The position numbers were made by a program, and so were the translations under genes. From the NCBI GenBank assembly GCA_938041335.1, contig CALIAF010000036.1, positions 104,135-168,134 on the forward strand: a stretch of DNA of 64,000 nucleotides, given 5' to 3'. The notes under the pieces were generated by a model. The model worked only from the letters and a program-made list of their open reading frames with translations, was not told the origin of the DNA and made no database searches. Positions within the stretch are counted from its first letter, which is position 1. Each line of letters begins with the position of its first letter. Shown piece by piece: positions 26,509 through 34,775 of the stretch. Source of the DNA: an uncultured Ulvibacter sp. (GTDB lineage: Bacteria; Bacteroidota; Bacteroidia; Flavobacteriales; Flavobacteriaceae).

Positions 26509-27465
26509 TTATATTGCTTTCTTTAATTTCTTAGCCTCATTTTTTTCTGCGTGTGCCATTGCTGCATCACGAACCCAAGCTCCCTCTTCCCAAGCACCAA
26601 CTCTATCTTTCATTCGCTTTTTATTACAAGGTCCATGGCCTTTTACCACTTGCCAAAACTCATCCCAATTAATTTCTCCAAAATCGTAGCTTCCTGTCTC
26701 TTCATTAAACTTCATATCTGGATCTGGAATGGTCAAGCCTAGCAAATCTGCTTGAGGTACCGTTTGATCTATAAATTGCTGACGTAAATCATCATTTGAC
26801 TTACGCTTTAACTTCCATTTCATGGATTGTTCTGTGTGTATGCTTTCTGCATCTGTAGGGCCTAACATCATTAAGCTTGGCCACCACCATCTATTTAATG
26901 CATCTTGCGCCATTTCTTTTTGCTCTGGAGATCCATTACAAAGCTTAAGCATAATCTCAAACCCTTGACGTTGGTGAAAACTTTCTTCTTTACAAACACG
27001 CACCATGGCTCTTGCATAGGGCCCGAAAGACGTATTACACAAAGGCACTTGATTGATAATCGCTGCGCCATCAACTAACCAACCTACAGCTCCCATATCT
27101 GCCCAACTTACTGTTGGATAGTTAAAAATAGAAGAATACTTCGCTTTACCAGAATGTAATTGCTCGTACAATTCGTCACGAGAAACACCTAAGGTTTCAC
27201 AGGCTGAATATAAATACAAACCGTGTCCCGCTTCATCTTGAACCTTAGCTAACAATGCCGCTTTTCTTCTCAATGAAGGAGCTCTTGATATCCAATTGCC
27301 CTCTGGCAGCATCCCAACAATTTCTGAATGTGCATGCTGTGACATTTGCCTGATGTGTGTCTTGCGATACTTTTCTGGCATCCAATCTTTAGGTTCAATT
27401 TTCTCGTCACGTGCGATACGTGCTTCAAAAATTTCTTCAAGGTTTCTTATTTGTTCGTCGCTCAT
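26509..27465 (-). CDS. paaA: Phenylacetyl-CoA epoxidase catalytic subunit PaaA
   Basis: [57 protein letters not shown]; start at [11 protein letters not shown]. Confidence 0.96.
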   Translation of the reverse strand: MSDEQIRNLEEIFEARIARDEKIEPKDWMPEKYRKTHIRQMSQHAHSEIVGMLPEGNWISRAPSLRRKAALLAKVQDEAGHGLYLYSACETLGVSRDELYEQLHSGKAKYSSIFNYPTVSWADMGAVGWLVDGAAIINQVPLCNTSFGPYARAMVRVCKEESFHQRQGFEIMLKLCNGSPEQKEMAQDALNRWWWPSLMMLGPTDAESIHTEQSMKWKLKRKSNDDLRQQFIDQTVPQADLLGLTIPDPDMKFNEETGSYDFGEINWDEFWQVVKGHGPCNKKRMKDRVGAWEEGAWVRDAAMAHAEKNEAKKLKKAI

Positions 27466-27496
27466 TGTATTGGTCTTTAAATTAAAACTCAAGCTC

Positions 27497-27538
27497 ACCC
27501 TCTCTGCCCTTTGGGCATCTCTCCCAAAGGGGAGAGAA
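27497..27538. repeat. Double-hairpin element between paaE and paaA
   Basis: accctctctgccctttgggcatctctcccaaaggggagagaatt; same family as 14936-14978. Confidence 0.88.
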
Positions 27539-27567
27539 TTATTCATCTTTTTGTTGACAAATAATGA

Positions 27568-28641
27568 CTACACATCAAAATCTACTTTTACTTTATCTGT
27601 TGTAGGCACTGCCTGGCAGCTCAAAACAAGGTTTTGAGATACTTCTTTATCACTCAATGCGTAATTTACTTTCATTTCTACAGCACCATCTATTACTTCA
27701 CATTTACACGTGCTACAAACACCCCCTTTACACGCAAATGGTAAATCTGCGCCAGCACCCAATGCGGCATCTAGAATATTATCGTATTCCTTGGTCATGG
27801 TAAAAGAAAACTCTTTACCTCCATCCACAATTACGACCTCTGTTCCTTCTACATTTTGTTGTGCCAGTCTTTCTTGACGTGCTATGTCTTCTTCAGAAAG
27901 TCCCGTTACAAATAACTCAAAATGCACATTCTCCTTTGGGAGACCTGCATTTACAAGGTATTCTGAAACGTAATTGACCATTTTTTCTGGACCACACAAA
28001 AACACCTCGTTTGTATCTGGAACATCAATAAAAGTCTTTGTAAGCACTGCCATCTTTTCATCATCAAAGCGACCGTTAAACAATGCTATATCTCTGCGTT
28101 CTTTGGTTAAAAAATAATTGATTTCAAAACGTCCAAAGTATTTGTTTCTAAGCTGCTCTAATTCTTCCTTAAAGATAATAGATTTTGCCGTTTTATTTAC
28201 ATAGAACAATTTGCATGTAGACTTAGGCTCTGCAGCTAAATGCGCTTTTACCATGGACAGCACTGGCGTTATACCACTACCTGCAGCAAAAAAGAGATAA
28301 TTTTTAGCCTCTAAAGGCTGGCACTCCACTCCAAAGTTTCCACTAGGCGCCATGACTTCAATATGATCTCCAGCTCTTACTACTTGGTTAACATAAGTAG
28401 AAAACTTACCGCCTAGAATTTGCTTTACCGCTACTTTCCAATCCCCATCAGTAGGACCAGAACATAGGCTGTAAGAACGACGTGTATCTTCGCCTTCTAG
28501 ATCTGCCTTTAAGGTGAGGTGCTGCCCTTGACGAAATTGGAATTCCTTGGATAGCTCCAAAGGAACATCAAAAGTGATCACAGAACAATCGTCTGTTTCT
28601 TTGTAGATGTCCTTAACTCTTAAATTGTGAAATTCTGCCAC
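27568..28641 (-). CDS. paaE: Phenylacetyl-CoA epoxidase reductase subunit PaaE
   Basis: FNR-type reductase (RRSYSLCSG, FFAAGSGITPVLSM) and C-terminal 2Fe-2S (CKGGVCSTCKCEV). Confidence 0.95.
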   Translation of the reverse strand: MAEFHNLRVKDIYKETDDCSVITFDVPLELSKEFQFRQGQHLTLKADLEGEDTRRSYSLCSGPTDGDWKVAVKQILGGKFSTYVNQVVRAGDHIEVMAPSGNFGVECQPLEAKNYLFFAAGSGITPVLSMVKAHLAAEPKSTCKLFYVNKTAKSIIFKEELEQLRNKYFGRFEINYFLTKERRDIALFNGRFDDEKMAVLTKTFIDVPDTNEVFLCGPEKMVNYVSEYLVNAGLPKENVHFELFVTGLSEEDIARQERLAQQNVEGTEVVIVDGGKEFSFTMTKEYDNILDAALGAGADLPFACKGGVCSTCKCEVIDGAVEMKVNYALSDKEVSQNLVLSCQAVPTTDKVKVDFDV

Positions 28642-28667
28642 GTGCTTTATCTTATTTTACAAAGCAA

Positions 28668-28685
28668 AACTAACGATTGTTAGTT
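28668..28685. promoter_or_regulatory. Predicted TetR/PaaR-type operator upstream of paaE
   Basis: aactaac-gatt-gttagtt, perfect 7-bp arms in the gap between paaE start (28641) and the TetR gene stop (28710). Confidence 0.7.
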
Positions 28686-28709
28686 AAACTGCAAAAGGTT
28701 TAACATTTA

Positions 28710-29276
28710 TTAAACAATACCCTTTAAAAGCACTGCTACCATATCCTTTTTTAACACATTCACATCCATTTTACCTCGTTTCTCGTTCCAGAGATAAAGT
28801 GTTCTTAGCGTTGATAAAATTGAAAACAAAATCACTTCTGGATGTTTTGACTTTATTTCACCTTCGGAAATACCCTTTTTTATGATCTTTCGGAAATTTT
28901 CTTCATAGTCTTCACGCATCTTCACAACACGTTTTAAGGCGGATCCTTCTAAATGCATCCAGTCATTATTGAGGGTTGCGATATTCTCTGAATAATTTAC
29001 GGTGATATCGATATGAATCTCGATTACCCTTTCAATCTTTTGCAATGGGGATAAATTTTCCGAAGCAATGGTATTCATTTCTTCGGTAAACTTCTCTGCT
29101 ACCTCTATAATTAGTGAAGATAGTATTTCTTGTTTTCCAGAAATATGGTTGTATAAACTTGCTGCCTTTATATTCATGGCTTGAGCAATGTCGCGCATGG
29201 ACACTGCATTATAACCTTTTTCTTTAATTAAAGAAGCTGCAATTTTTACTATTTCTTTCTTACGGGTAGCGTTCAT
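28710..29276 (-). CDS. TetR/AcrR family regulator (probable PaaR)
   Basis: N-terminal HTH: RKKEIVKIAASLIKEKGYNAVSMRDIAQAMNIKAASLYNHISGKQEIL; adjacent to paaE. Confidence 0.88.
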   Translation of the reverse strand: MNATRKKEIVKIAASLIKEKGYNAVSMRDIAQAMNIKAASLYNHISGKQEILSSLIIEVAEKFTEEMNTIASENLSPLQKIERVIEIHIDITVNYSENIATLNNDWMHLEGSALKRVVKMREDYEENFRKIIKKGISEGEIKSKHPEVILFSILSTLRTLYLWNEKRGKMDVNVLKKDMVAVLLKGIV

Positions 29277-29367
29277 TCAATTGTAAATATAAGAGATTGA
29301 GGTTTGAGGTTTTTATATTCTGGAACTAAATTCTAAACTCAACAGTGTACCTCAAATCTTTTTGCTT

Positions 29368-29407
29368 AAAAATCTTAATCCACAATCTCCAATCGTTCAT
29401 CATTGAT
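29368..29407. repeat. AATC-type repeat arm (copy f) upstream of the aromatic amino acid hydroxylase gene
   Basis: aaaatcttaatccacaatctccaatcgttcatcattga. Confidence 0.7.
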
Positions 29408-29419
29408 TACTTTTGATGT

Positions 29420-31162
29420 ATGATTGAAGAACGTATTGAGAGTAATGAACTATTAGATAGGCTCCCACCTCATTTAAAACAGTACATTAAAGCCCAAAAT
29501 TACGAGCACTATACGCCTATTAACCAGGCGGTATGGCGATTTGTGATGCGTAAGAATGTAGATTATTTGAGTAAAGTAGCGCACGGAAGCTATCTGGACG
29601 GACTAAAACAAACTGGTATTTCTATTAATGAAATCCCATCTATGTATGGCATGAACCGTATATTAAAAGAGATAGGTTGGGCAGCTGTTGCCGTAGACGG
29701 ATTTATACCACCCAATGCTTTTATGGAATTTCAAGCCTATAAAGTGCTTGTGATTGCTAGTGATATTAGACAATTAGAAAATATCGAATATACTCCTGCA
29801 CCAGATATCATTCATGAAGGGGCTGGACATGCGCCGATAATTGCGAGTCCAGATTATGCAGAATATTTGAGACGTTTTGGGGAGATAGGCGCAAAAGCGA
29901 TCTCAAGTGCTCACGATATGGAAATGTATGAAGCGGTGAGAACACTTTCTATACTCAAAGAAGCTGATAGCGTTTCGGAAGAAAAAATAGCCGCTGCAGA
30001 AAAACTTGTTTTAGAACTACAGCATAAAGAAGTACCTGCTTCTGAAATATCATTAATTCGCAACCTACACTGGTGGACTGTAGAATATGGCTTGGTGGGT
30101 AGTATTGAGAACCCAAAAATATATGGAGCTGGATTACTTTCTTCTATTGGGGAAAGCGAATGGTGTATGAAGGATGAAGTGAAAAAAATACCATATTCAA
30201 TCGATGCAGCATATCAAGACTTTGATATCACAAAACCGCAACCTCAACTTTATGTAACACCAGATTTTGCATACTTGCAACAGGTGCTAGAAGAATTTGC
30301 AAACACGATGGCAGTGCGCAAAGGAGGTTGGCGAGGACTAGACAAGCTTATTAAAAGTAACCAACTAGGTACTATCGAAATATCTACTGGTTTACAAGTT
30401 TCTGGTGTCTTTGCAAGAATGATACAAAATGAAGATAATGAAGTAGTGTATTTTGAAACCAAAGGAGAAACAGCACTTGCCTATCGTGAAACCGAAGTAA
30501 TTGGGCACGGAGTTTCTCGACATCAAAATGGTTTTAGAAGTCCTCTAGGAAAACTGAAAGGAATCAATCTTGCCATCGAAAATATGGGACCTAGAGACCT
30601 AGAAGCCTATAGTTTTTATGATGGGAAACCTATTGAATTTGAATTTGAAAGCGGCATCAAAGTAAAAGGAATGAACGTTACTGGAATACGTAATTTAAAA
30701 GGTGAATTAATGTTAATTCAGTTTACAGATTGCACCGTAACGTATAAAAATGAAGTGTTGTTCCGGCCAGAAGACGGCGACTTTGATATGGCAGTTGGCA
30801 AAGAAATCATCTCTGCATTTGCGGGAGCTGCAGATTATTTGAGTTTTGATTTAGTGAAACACGAATTAAGCACGCTGGGTGATGTTGTCGCTATTTCCGA
30901 AGAGGAAAAAGAACTTAACACCCTATATAAGGAAGTGCGCGTGCTTCGACAGGCGCAGCACGACAGTTATGATTTTAAAGCATTCATCCAACATTTGAGC
31001 TTATTAAAACAAAAGTATCCTAACGATTGGTTATTAGCACTAGAAATATACGAACTAACGGGTGCTTCGGAAATATTACAATATTTACAATTGCTACAAA
31101 AAAAGAGACCTGAGGTAAAACATTTGATTGAGAGTGGGCTTGAGCTGATTTATAAAGAGTAG
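29420..31162 (+). CDS. phhA: Aromatic amino acid hydroxylase (phenylalanine 4-monooxygenase type) with long C-terminal extension
   Basis: DIIHEGAGHAPIIASPDYAEYLRRFGEIG (iron-binding HExxH region), WWTVEYGLVG; 580 aa. Confidence 0.88.
   Translation: MIEERIESNELLDRLPPHLKQYIKAQNYEHYTPINQAVWRFVMRKNVDYLSKVAHGSYLDGLKQTGISINEIPSMYGMNRILKEIGWAAVAVDGFIPPNAFMEFQAYKVLVIASDIRQLENIEYTPAPDIIHEGAGHAPIIASPDYAEYLRRFGEIGAKAISSAHDMEMYEAVRTLSILKEADSVSEEKIAAAEKLVLELQHKEVPASEISLIRNLHWWTVEYGLVGSIENPKIYGAGLLSSIGESEWCMKDEVKKIPYSIDAAYQDFDITKPQPQLYVTPDFAYLQQVLEEFANTMAVRKGGWRGLDKLIKSNQLGTIEISTGLQVSGVFARMIQNEDNEVVYFETKGETALAYRETEVIGHGVSRHQNGFRSPLGKLKGINLAIENMGPRDLEAYSFYDGKPIEFEFESGIKVKGMNVTGIRNLKGELMLIQFTDCTVTYKNEVLFRPEDGDFDMAVGKEIISAFAGAADYLSFDLVKHELSTLGDVVAISEEEKELNTLYKEVRVLRQAQHDSYDFKAFIQHLSLLKQKYPNDWLLALEIYELTGASEILQYLQLLQKKRPEVKHLIESGLELIYKE
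30940..30962. repeat. GTGCTTCGACAGGC-CAGCACGAC-type repeat inside the hydroxylase coding sequence
   Basis: cgtgct-tcgacaggcgc-agcacg; encodes VLRQAQHDS in frame. Confidence 0.65.
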
Positions 31163-31178
31163 ACAAAACCTTAAAGTG

Positions 31179-31199
31179 ATTCCGCATTGCGTGCGGAAT
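31179..31199. repeat. Palindrome between the hydroxylase gene and the NTF2-like pseudogene
   Basis: attccgca-ttgcg-tgcggaat, followed by partial repeats aatgcggaataaatgcggaataaatgcg. Confidence 0.75.
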
Positions 31200-31258
31200 G
31201 ACAATTAAAACCAATGCGGAATAAATGCGGAATAAATGCGCAAGGACAAATAAAGAAA

Positions 31259-31636
31259 ATGGATTTAGACCAAAATAAAAAGAACGCTATTGCATTTTAT
31301 AAAATGGCCTACGAAGGTGACCCAAAAGGTGCAGTAGACTTATATGTAGGAGACACCTATATTCAGCACAATCCTGATGTAGCTGATGGGCTTAAAGGAT
31401 TCATAAATTATTTTAACCGTATGCAGCGTGAGTATCCAGAAAAATCTATTGAATTTTTACGTTGTATAGCAGAAGACAACCTAGTATCATTACATTCGCA
31501 CCAGACCTGACCAGGTAATGATCAATATGTTACTATGGATTTTTTTAGATTTGATGAAAAAGGAAAGATCTGCGAGCATTGGGATACTATTCAGCAAATT
31601 CCAGAACATGCAGCGAATGAGAATACAATGTACTAA
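31259..31636 (+). pseudogene. NTF2/SnoaL-like protein interrupted by an in-frame TGA
   Basis: MDLDQNKKNAIAFYKMAYEGDPKGAVDLYVGDTYIQHNPDVADG...LVSLHSHQT-TGA(31508-31510)-PGNDQYVTMDFFRFDEKGKICEHWDTIQQIPEHAANENTMY-stop; homology continues past the stop in the same frame. Confidence 0.82.
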
Positions 31637-31665
31637 TACGCTTATAAATATTTAAAATAATATAT

Positions 31666-31681
31666 TTCCGCCTTCGCGGAA
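31666..31681. repeat. TTCCGC-CTTC-GCGGAA palindrome upstream of the rhodanese gene
   Basis: ttccgc-cttc-gcggaa, same core as E1 palindrome at 12898-12917. Confidence 0.75.
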
Positions 31682-31699
31682 CTGACAAAAAAATTAAAC

Positions 31700-32002
31700 A
31701 TGGGACTATTTGGATTATTTGGCAATAAAGGAAATAAGATTCAAGAATTTAAAAGCAGAGGTGCAATCATACTTGACGTGCGATCAAAGGCAGAATATGA
31801 TAACGGAGCGATCCCGGGCTCTAAGCACATCCCCTTGCAGCAAGTAGCAACTAAAGTAGCTCAAATAAAAAAATGGAATAAACCCGTTATTTGTTGCTGT
31901 GCTAGTGGAATGAGAAGTGCCACTGCCGCAGGAATATTAAAGAGTAATGGTATAGAAAGTATGAATGGTGGTGGATATCAATCCCTTTATAAAAAGTGGT
32001 AA
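31700..32002 (+). CDS. Rhodanese-like domain protein
   Basis: AIILDVRSKAEYDNGAIPGSKHIPL...VICCCASGMRSATAAGIL. Confidence 0.9.
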   Translation: MGLFGLFGNKGNKIQEFKSRGAIILDVRSKAEYDNGAIPGSKHIPLQQVATKVAQIKKWNKPVICCCASGMRSATAAGILKSNGIESMNGGGYQSLYKKW

Positions 32003-32017
32003 CATTTCAAAAATAAA

Positions 32018-32053
32018 AAACCCCCAACAGTCTCCTCAAACTAATAGGGGTTT
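32018..32053 (+). terminator. Putative intrinsic terminator after the rhodanese gene
   Basis: aaacccccaacag...ctaataggggttta stem with T-rich tail. Confidence 0.5.
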
Positions 32054-32177
32054 AATTTAACATAAACTTTATCTAACACCTTACGTGTTTGTGAAAAATT
32101 TATTTGGTTAAAAACAGACTTAAAGTACAAAGCCTATATCTATAGTCCAAATATACAATACTCTTGGCATCAAAAAT

Positions 32178-32195
32178 ATACGTATTCATACGTAT
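32178..32195. promoter_or_regulatory. Paired ATACGTAT palindromes, 10-bp period, upstream of the first duplicated small gene
   Basis: atacgtat-tc-atacgtat. Confidence 0.5.
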
Positions 32196-32204
32196 TTTTA
32201 AAAC

Positions 32205-32220
32205 TACGTGTTTTCCCCTA
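32205..32220. promoter_or_regulatory. Conserved upstream box, copy 1 (tacgtg-tttt-ccccta)
   Basis: Starts 92 nt before ATG at 32297; aligned with the box at 32820. Confidence 0.55.
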
Positions 32221-32296
32221 TTTTTTGCTCTAAATTCTTTTTTTTGAAATTATTTTATGACCTTAGCTCAAACTAAACCAAATAAATAATTCAATT

Positions 32297-32734
32297 ATGA
32301 GTGAACATTCACTACCTGAAAATGGCATTACCATTAAACAAGCAAAAGACTGGACAAAAGCTTGGCAAACAAAAAACCCTGAAATTTCTAAAGCGTTTTT
32401 AATTCCCATTACAGATATAGTAACATTATTTAAAGAACTAAAAGTACTTATTCCTCAAGGAGATAAAGACTTTATTTTAAACGAAAAAAATGATCTTGAG
32501 GTTGCAATTAGAGCATACTTAGCTATTGGCCCCAGTGAAGAAATAGCAGAAGCTGGCAAAGATGAAGATAAATTAGTCCTTGTGGGTGCTGTTAAAGTTG
32601 AAGGTGACTATCAAGATCAAGTAGAAGATTCTCAACATAACCTTAAAGTACAACTTTCTGGCAGTGGCGCATTTGATTTTACACTGCCATGCCCCAGACA
32701 TTGTGATAAAGAGAGCCCCTTAAATCACGGCTAG
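32297..32734 (+). CDS. Small protein of unknown function, paralog A
   Basis: 145 aa; shares NGIT...A..W...W......AFLIPI.D and SGSGAFDF.LPCPRHCDK.SPLN.G with the next ORF. Confidence 0.7.
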   Translation: MSEHSLPENGITIKQAKDWTKAWQTKNPEISKAFLIPITDIVTLFKELKVLIPQGDKDFILNEKNDLEVAIRAYLAIGPSEEIAEAGKDEDKLVLVGAVKVEGDYQDQVEDSQHNLKVQLSGSGAFDFTLPCPRHCDKESPLNHG

Positions 32735-32819
32735 TTTATCAATCATACTTGTTAACAAAAAATAAGGCACGTATTCCTATATACTAACCAACCATAGTTG
32801 GCACTGTCAGTTTAGAGAC

Positions 32820-32835
32820 TAGGTGTTTTCACCTA
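32820..32835. promoter_or_regulatory. Conserved upstream box, copy 2, perfect inverted repeat (taggtg-tttt-caccta)
   Basis: Starts 92 nt before ATG at 32912; same spacing as copy 1. Confidence 0.6.
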
Positions 32836-32911
32836 TTTTTTGTCTCATATTCTTATAATTAGAATTAATTAATGACCTTAGCTAAAACTAAACCAAATAA
32901 ATGATATCCTT

Positions 32912-33337
32912 ATGAGTCCAAAACCATTACCAAAAAACGGAATTACTATGGAAGAAGCTAAATACTGGACAGCTTCTTGGCAACTTGAAAACGCAACAAA
33001 GGCGAGAGCTTTTTTGATTCCTATTCCAGACTTATTAGAATTATTAACTGAGCTTACTGTTTTAAAGAGCGATGGTGACGGAGGTCTAGTAACTAATCCA
33101 GCAGACCATTTGAAAGAAGGCGTAAGAGCTTATATGGCCGTAGGACCTGACGACAACGGTAAACCTGAAGAAAAACTAGTTTTAGTGGGGGCAGTAGACG
33201 TTGGTGGTGAGTACCAAGACCAAGTGCTAGAGTCACCGCACAAAGCAGTGTTGCCTATTTCAGGAAGTGGTGCTTTCGATTTTATATTGCCCTGTCCAAG
33301 ACATTGTGACAAAAATAGCCCCTTAAATAATGGGTAA
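32912..33337 (+). CDS. Small protein of unknown function, paralog B
   Basis: 141 aa; tandem duplicate of 32297-32734 including leader aaactaaaccaaataaat. Confidence 0.7.
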   Translation: MSPKPLPKNGITMEEAKYWTASWQLENATKARAFLIPIPDLLELLTELTVLKSDGDGGLVTNPADHLKEGVRAYMAVGPDDNGKPEEKLVLVGAVDVGGEYQDQVLESPHKAVLPISGSGAFDFILPCPRHCDKNSPLNNG

Positions 33338-33346
33338 TTATAAATA

Positions 33347-34012
33347 ATGGAAAACACAAAACATATTGTAGATTTATTAATCTCGATATTAACAGTAATT
33401 AATGTAATTTTATATTTATTTAGTTGGATAAGCCGCAAGCCATCAAGAACCATCCAACTATTAGCATTATACGTTATATCGCTATCCATATCGCATTTCA
33501 CCATGGATTACTTGCGATCAAAAGGGATCAATAATCTCTTTGTTGGTCACTATCATTTTGGATCTCAATTTTTACTTTTAGGGCTGTTTTATCGAAGCCT
33601 TTTTAAGCCTAAACAAAAAAAATGGGTAAGCATTACTATGGTTTCGGTGTTTGCTGTTTTTATTGGTTATTACTTAGTGAAACCGGATAAGTATGCGGAT
33701 TTTAATATAATTGATGTTTTTATAACTACGGTTCCTTTAATATTTTTTAGTATCGCTCATCTATATAATATGTTAACAGCACCTAGAAGGTTTTTTATTA
33801 TTAATGCCGGAATATTAATATACCTGACCACCTCAGCCTTAATATTCTTTTTAGGGACCTATTTTCATTCCGATGAAGAACTTTTGGGAATAAATGACGA
33901 AACCGTCAGTAATATATGGTTTATTAATAGTGTCATATATGTAATTTACCTCATATTTATAACAATAGAATGGAAATCAAGCATTTATAAATGGAAAGCC
34001 AAGAGCAATTAA
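33347..34012 (+). CDS. Multi-pass membrane protein of unknown function
   Basis: About six to seven hydrophobic segments; overlaps the histidine kinase gene start by 22 nt. Confidence 0.65.
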   Translation: MENTKHIVDLLISILTVINVILYLFSWISRKPSRTIQLLALYVISLSISHFTMDYLRSKGINNLFVGHYHFGSQFLLLGLFYRSLFKPKQKKWVSITMVSVFAVFIGYYLVKPDKYADFNIIDVFITTVPLIFFSIAHLYNMLTAPRRFFIINAGILIYLTTSALIFFLGTYFHSDEELLGINDETVSNIWFINSVIYVIYLIFITIEWKSSIYKWKAKSN

Positions 34013-34770
34013 TTTCAATTCTGGTATACGGCATTGTATTCGTAGTTTTATTAACTACTGGATTAATGCTATTTTTCTATCATTCAAGAAAAAAGATTAC
34101 TGAAAAAGAGCTAGAAAAGATTGAGTTAAAATTAAAAAATCAAGAAGAGATCCTACACGCTACTATTGCTACGCAAGAAGAAGAGCGAAAACGAATTGCT
34201 CAAGATATGCATGATGCCATAAGCTCTAAGCTAAATGTAATTAGCTTAACGACAAACTTGCTATTAGAGAATGATGAAATAGGAACTGATGATAAAAAAT
34301 CATTAAATCATATTCTTTCTATTAACAATACGGTATTGGAAAGCTCTAGAAAAATAGCACACGATTTATTGCCCCCAATTTTAGAGAAATTTGGGCTTAA
34401 GGTTGCACTAGAAGAACTATTAGATGATTATATAAAAGTATCTAAACTTCAAATCTTACATACTATTGAAAATGTCCCAGATCTACCAGATCTAGAGGAG
34501 TTACATATTTTTAGAATTGTGCAAGAGCTTATTAATAATGCACTTAAACACGCAAAAGCGTCTCAATTAAATATAGAATTAACCCGAAAAATTAATGGCT
34601 TTGAGTTAAGCTTTACAGATAACGGCAAAGGGTTTGACCCAGAAAGCTTAAACTTTAAAACAGGCTTAGGATTACAAAACATTAAAAGTAGAGCTGCTAT
34701 ATTAAAATGCACTCTTGAGATAAAAAGTAGCAATAATAAGGGAAGTACTTTTCGCTTTAACACCAAATAA
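33991..34770 (+). CDS. Sensor histidine kinase, NarX/DegS-type (HisKA_3)
   Basis: One N-terminal TM; ATQEEERKRIAQDMHDAISSKLNVISL, VQELINNALKHAKAS, DNGKGFDPE, GLGLQNIKSRA. Confidence 0.92.
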   Translation: MESQEQLISILVYGIVFVVLLTTGLMLFFYHSRKKITEKELEKIELKLKNQEEILHATIATQEEERKRIAQDMHDAISSKLNVISLTTNLLLENDEIGTDDKKSLNHILSINNTVLESSRKIAHDLLPPILEKFGLKVALEELLDDYIKVSKLQILHTIENVPDLPDLEELHIFRIVQELINNALKHAKASQLNIELTRKINGFELSFTDNGKGFDPESLNFKTGLGLQNIKSRAAILKCTLEIKSSNNKGSTFRFNTK

Positions 34771-34775
34771 ATCAT

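Noticed and set aside
15893-29407. AATC-type repeats considered as a CRISPR array
   Set aside because: Arms are inverted, units are irregular (about 9-12 nt words), spacing is not constant, there are no unique spacers of uniform length and no cas genes.
31508-31510. TGA in the NTF2-like gene as selenocysteine
   Set aside because: Position matches a Trp expected from the family context as I recall it, the protein is not a known redox selenoprotein type, and no SECIS-like hairpin was evident; nonsense mutation or error is simpler.
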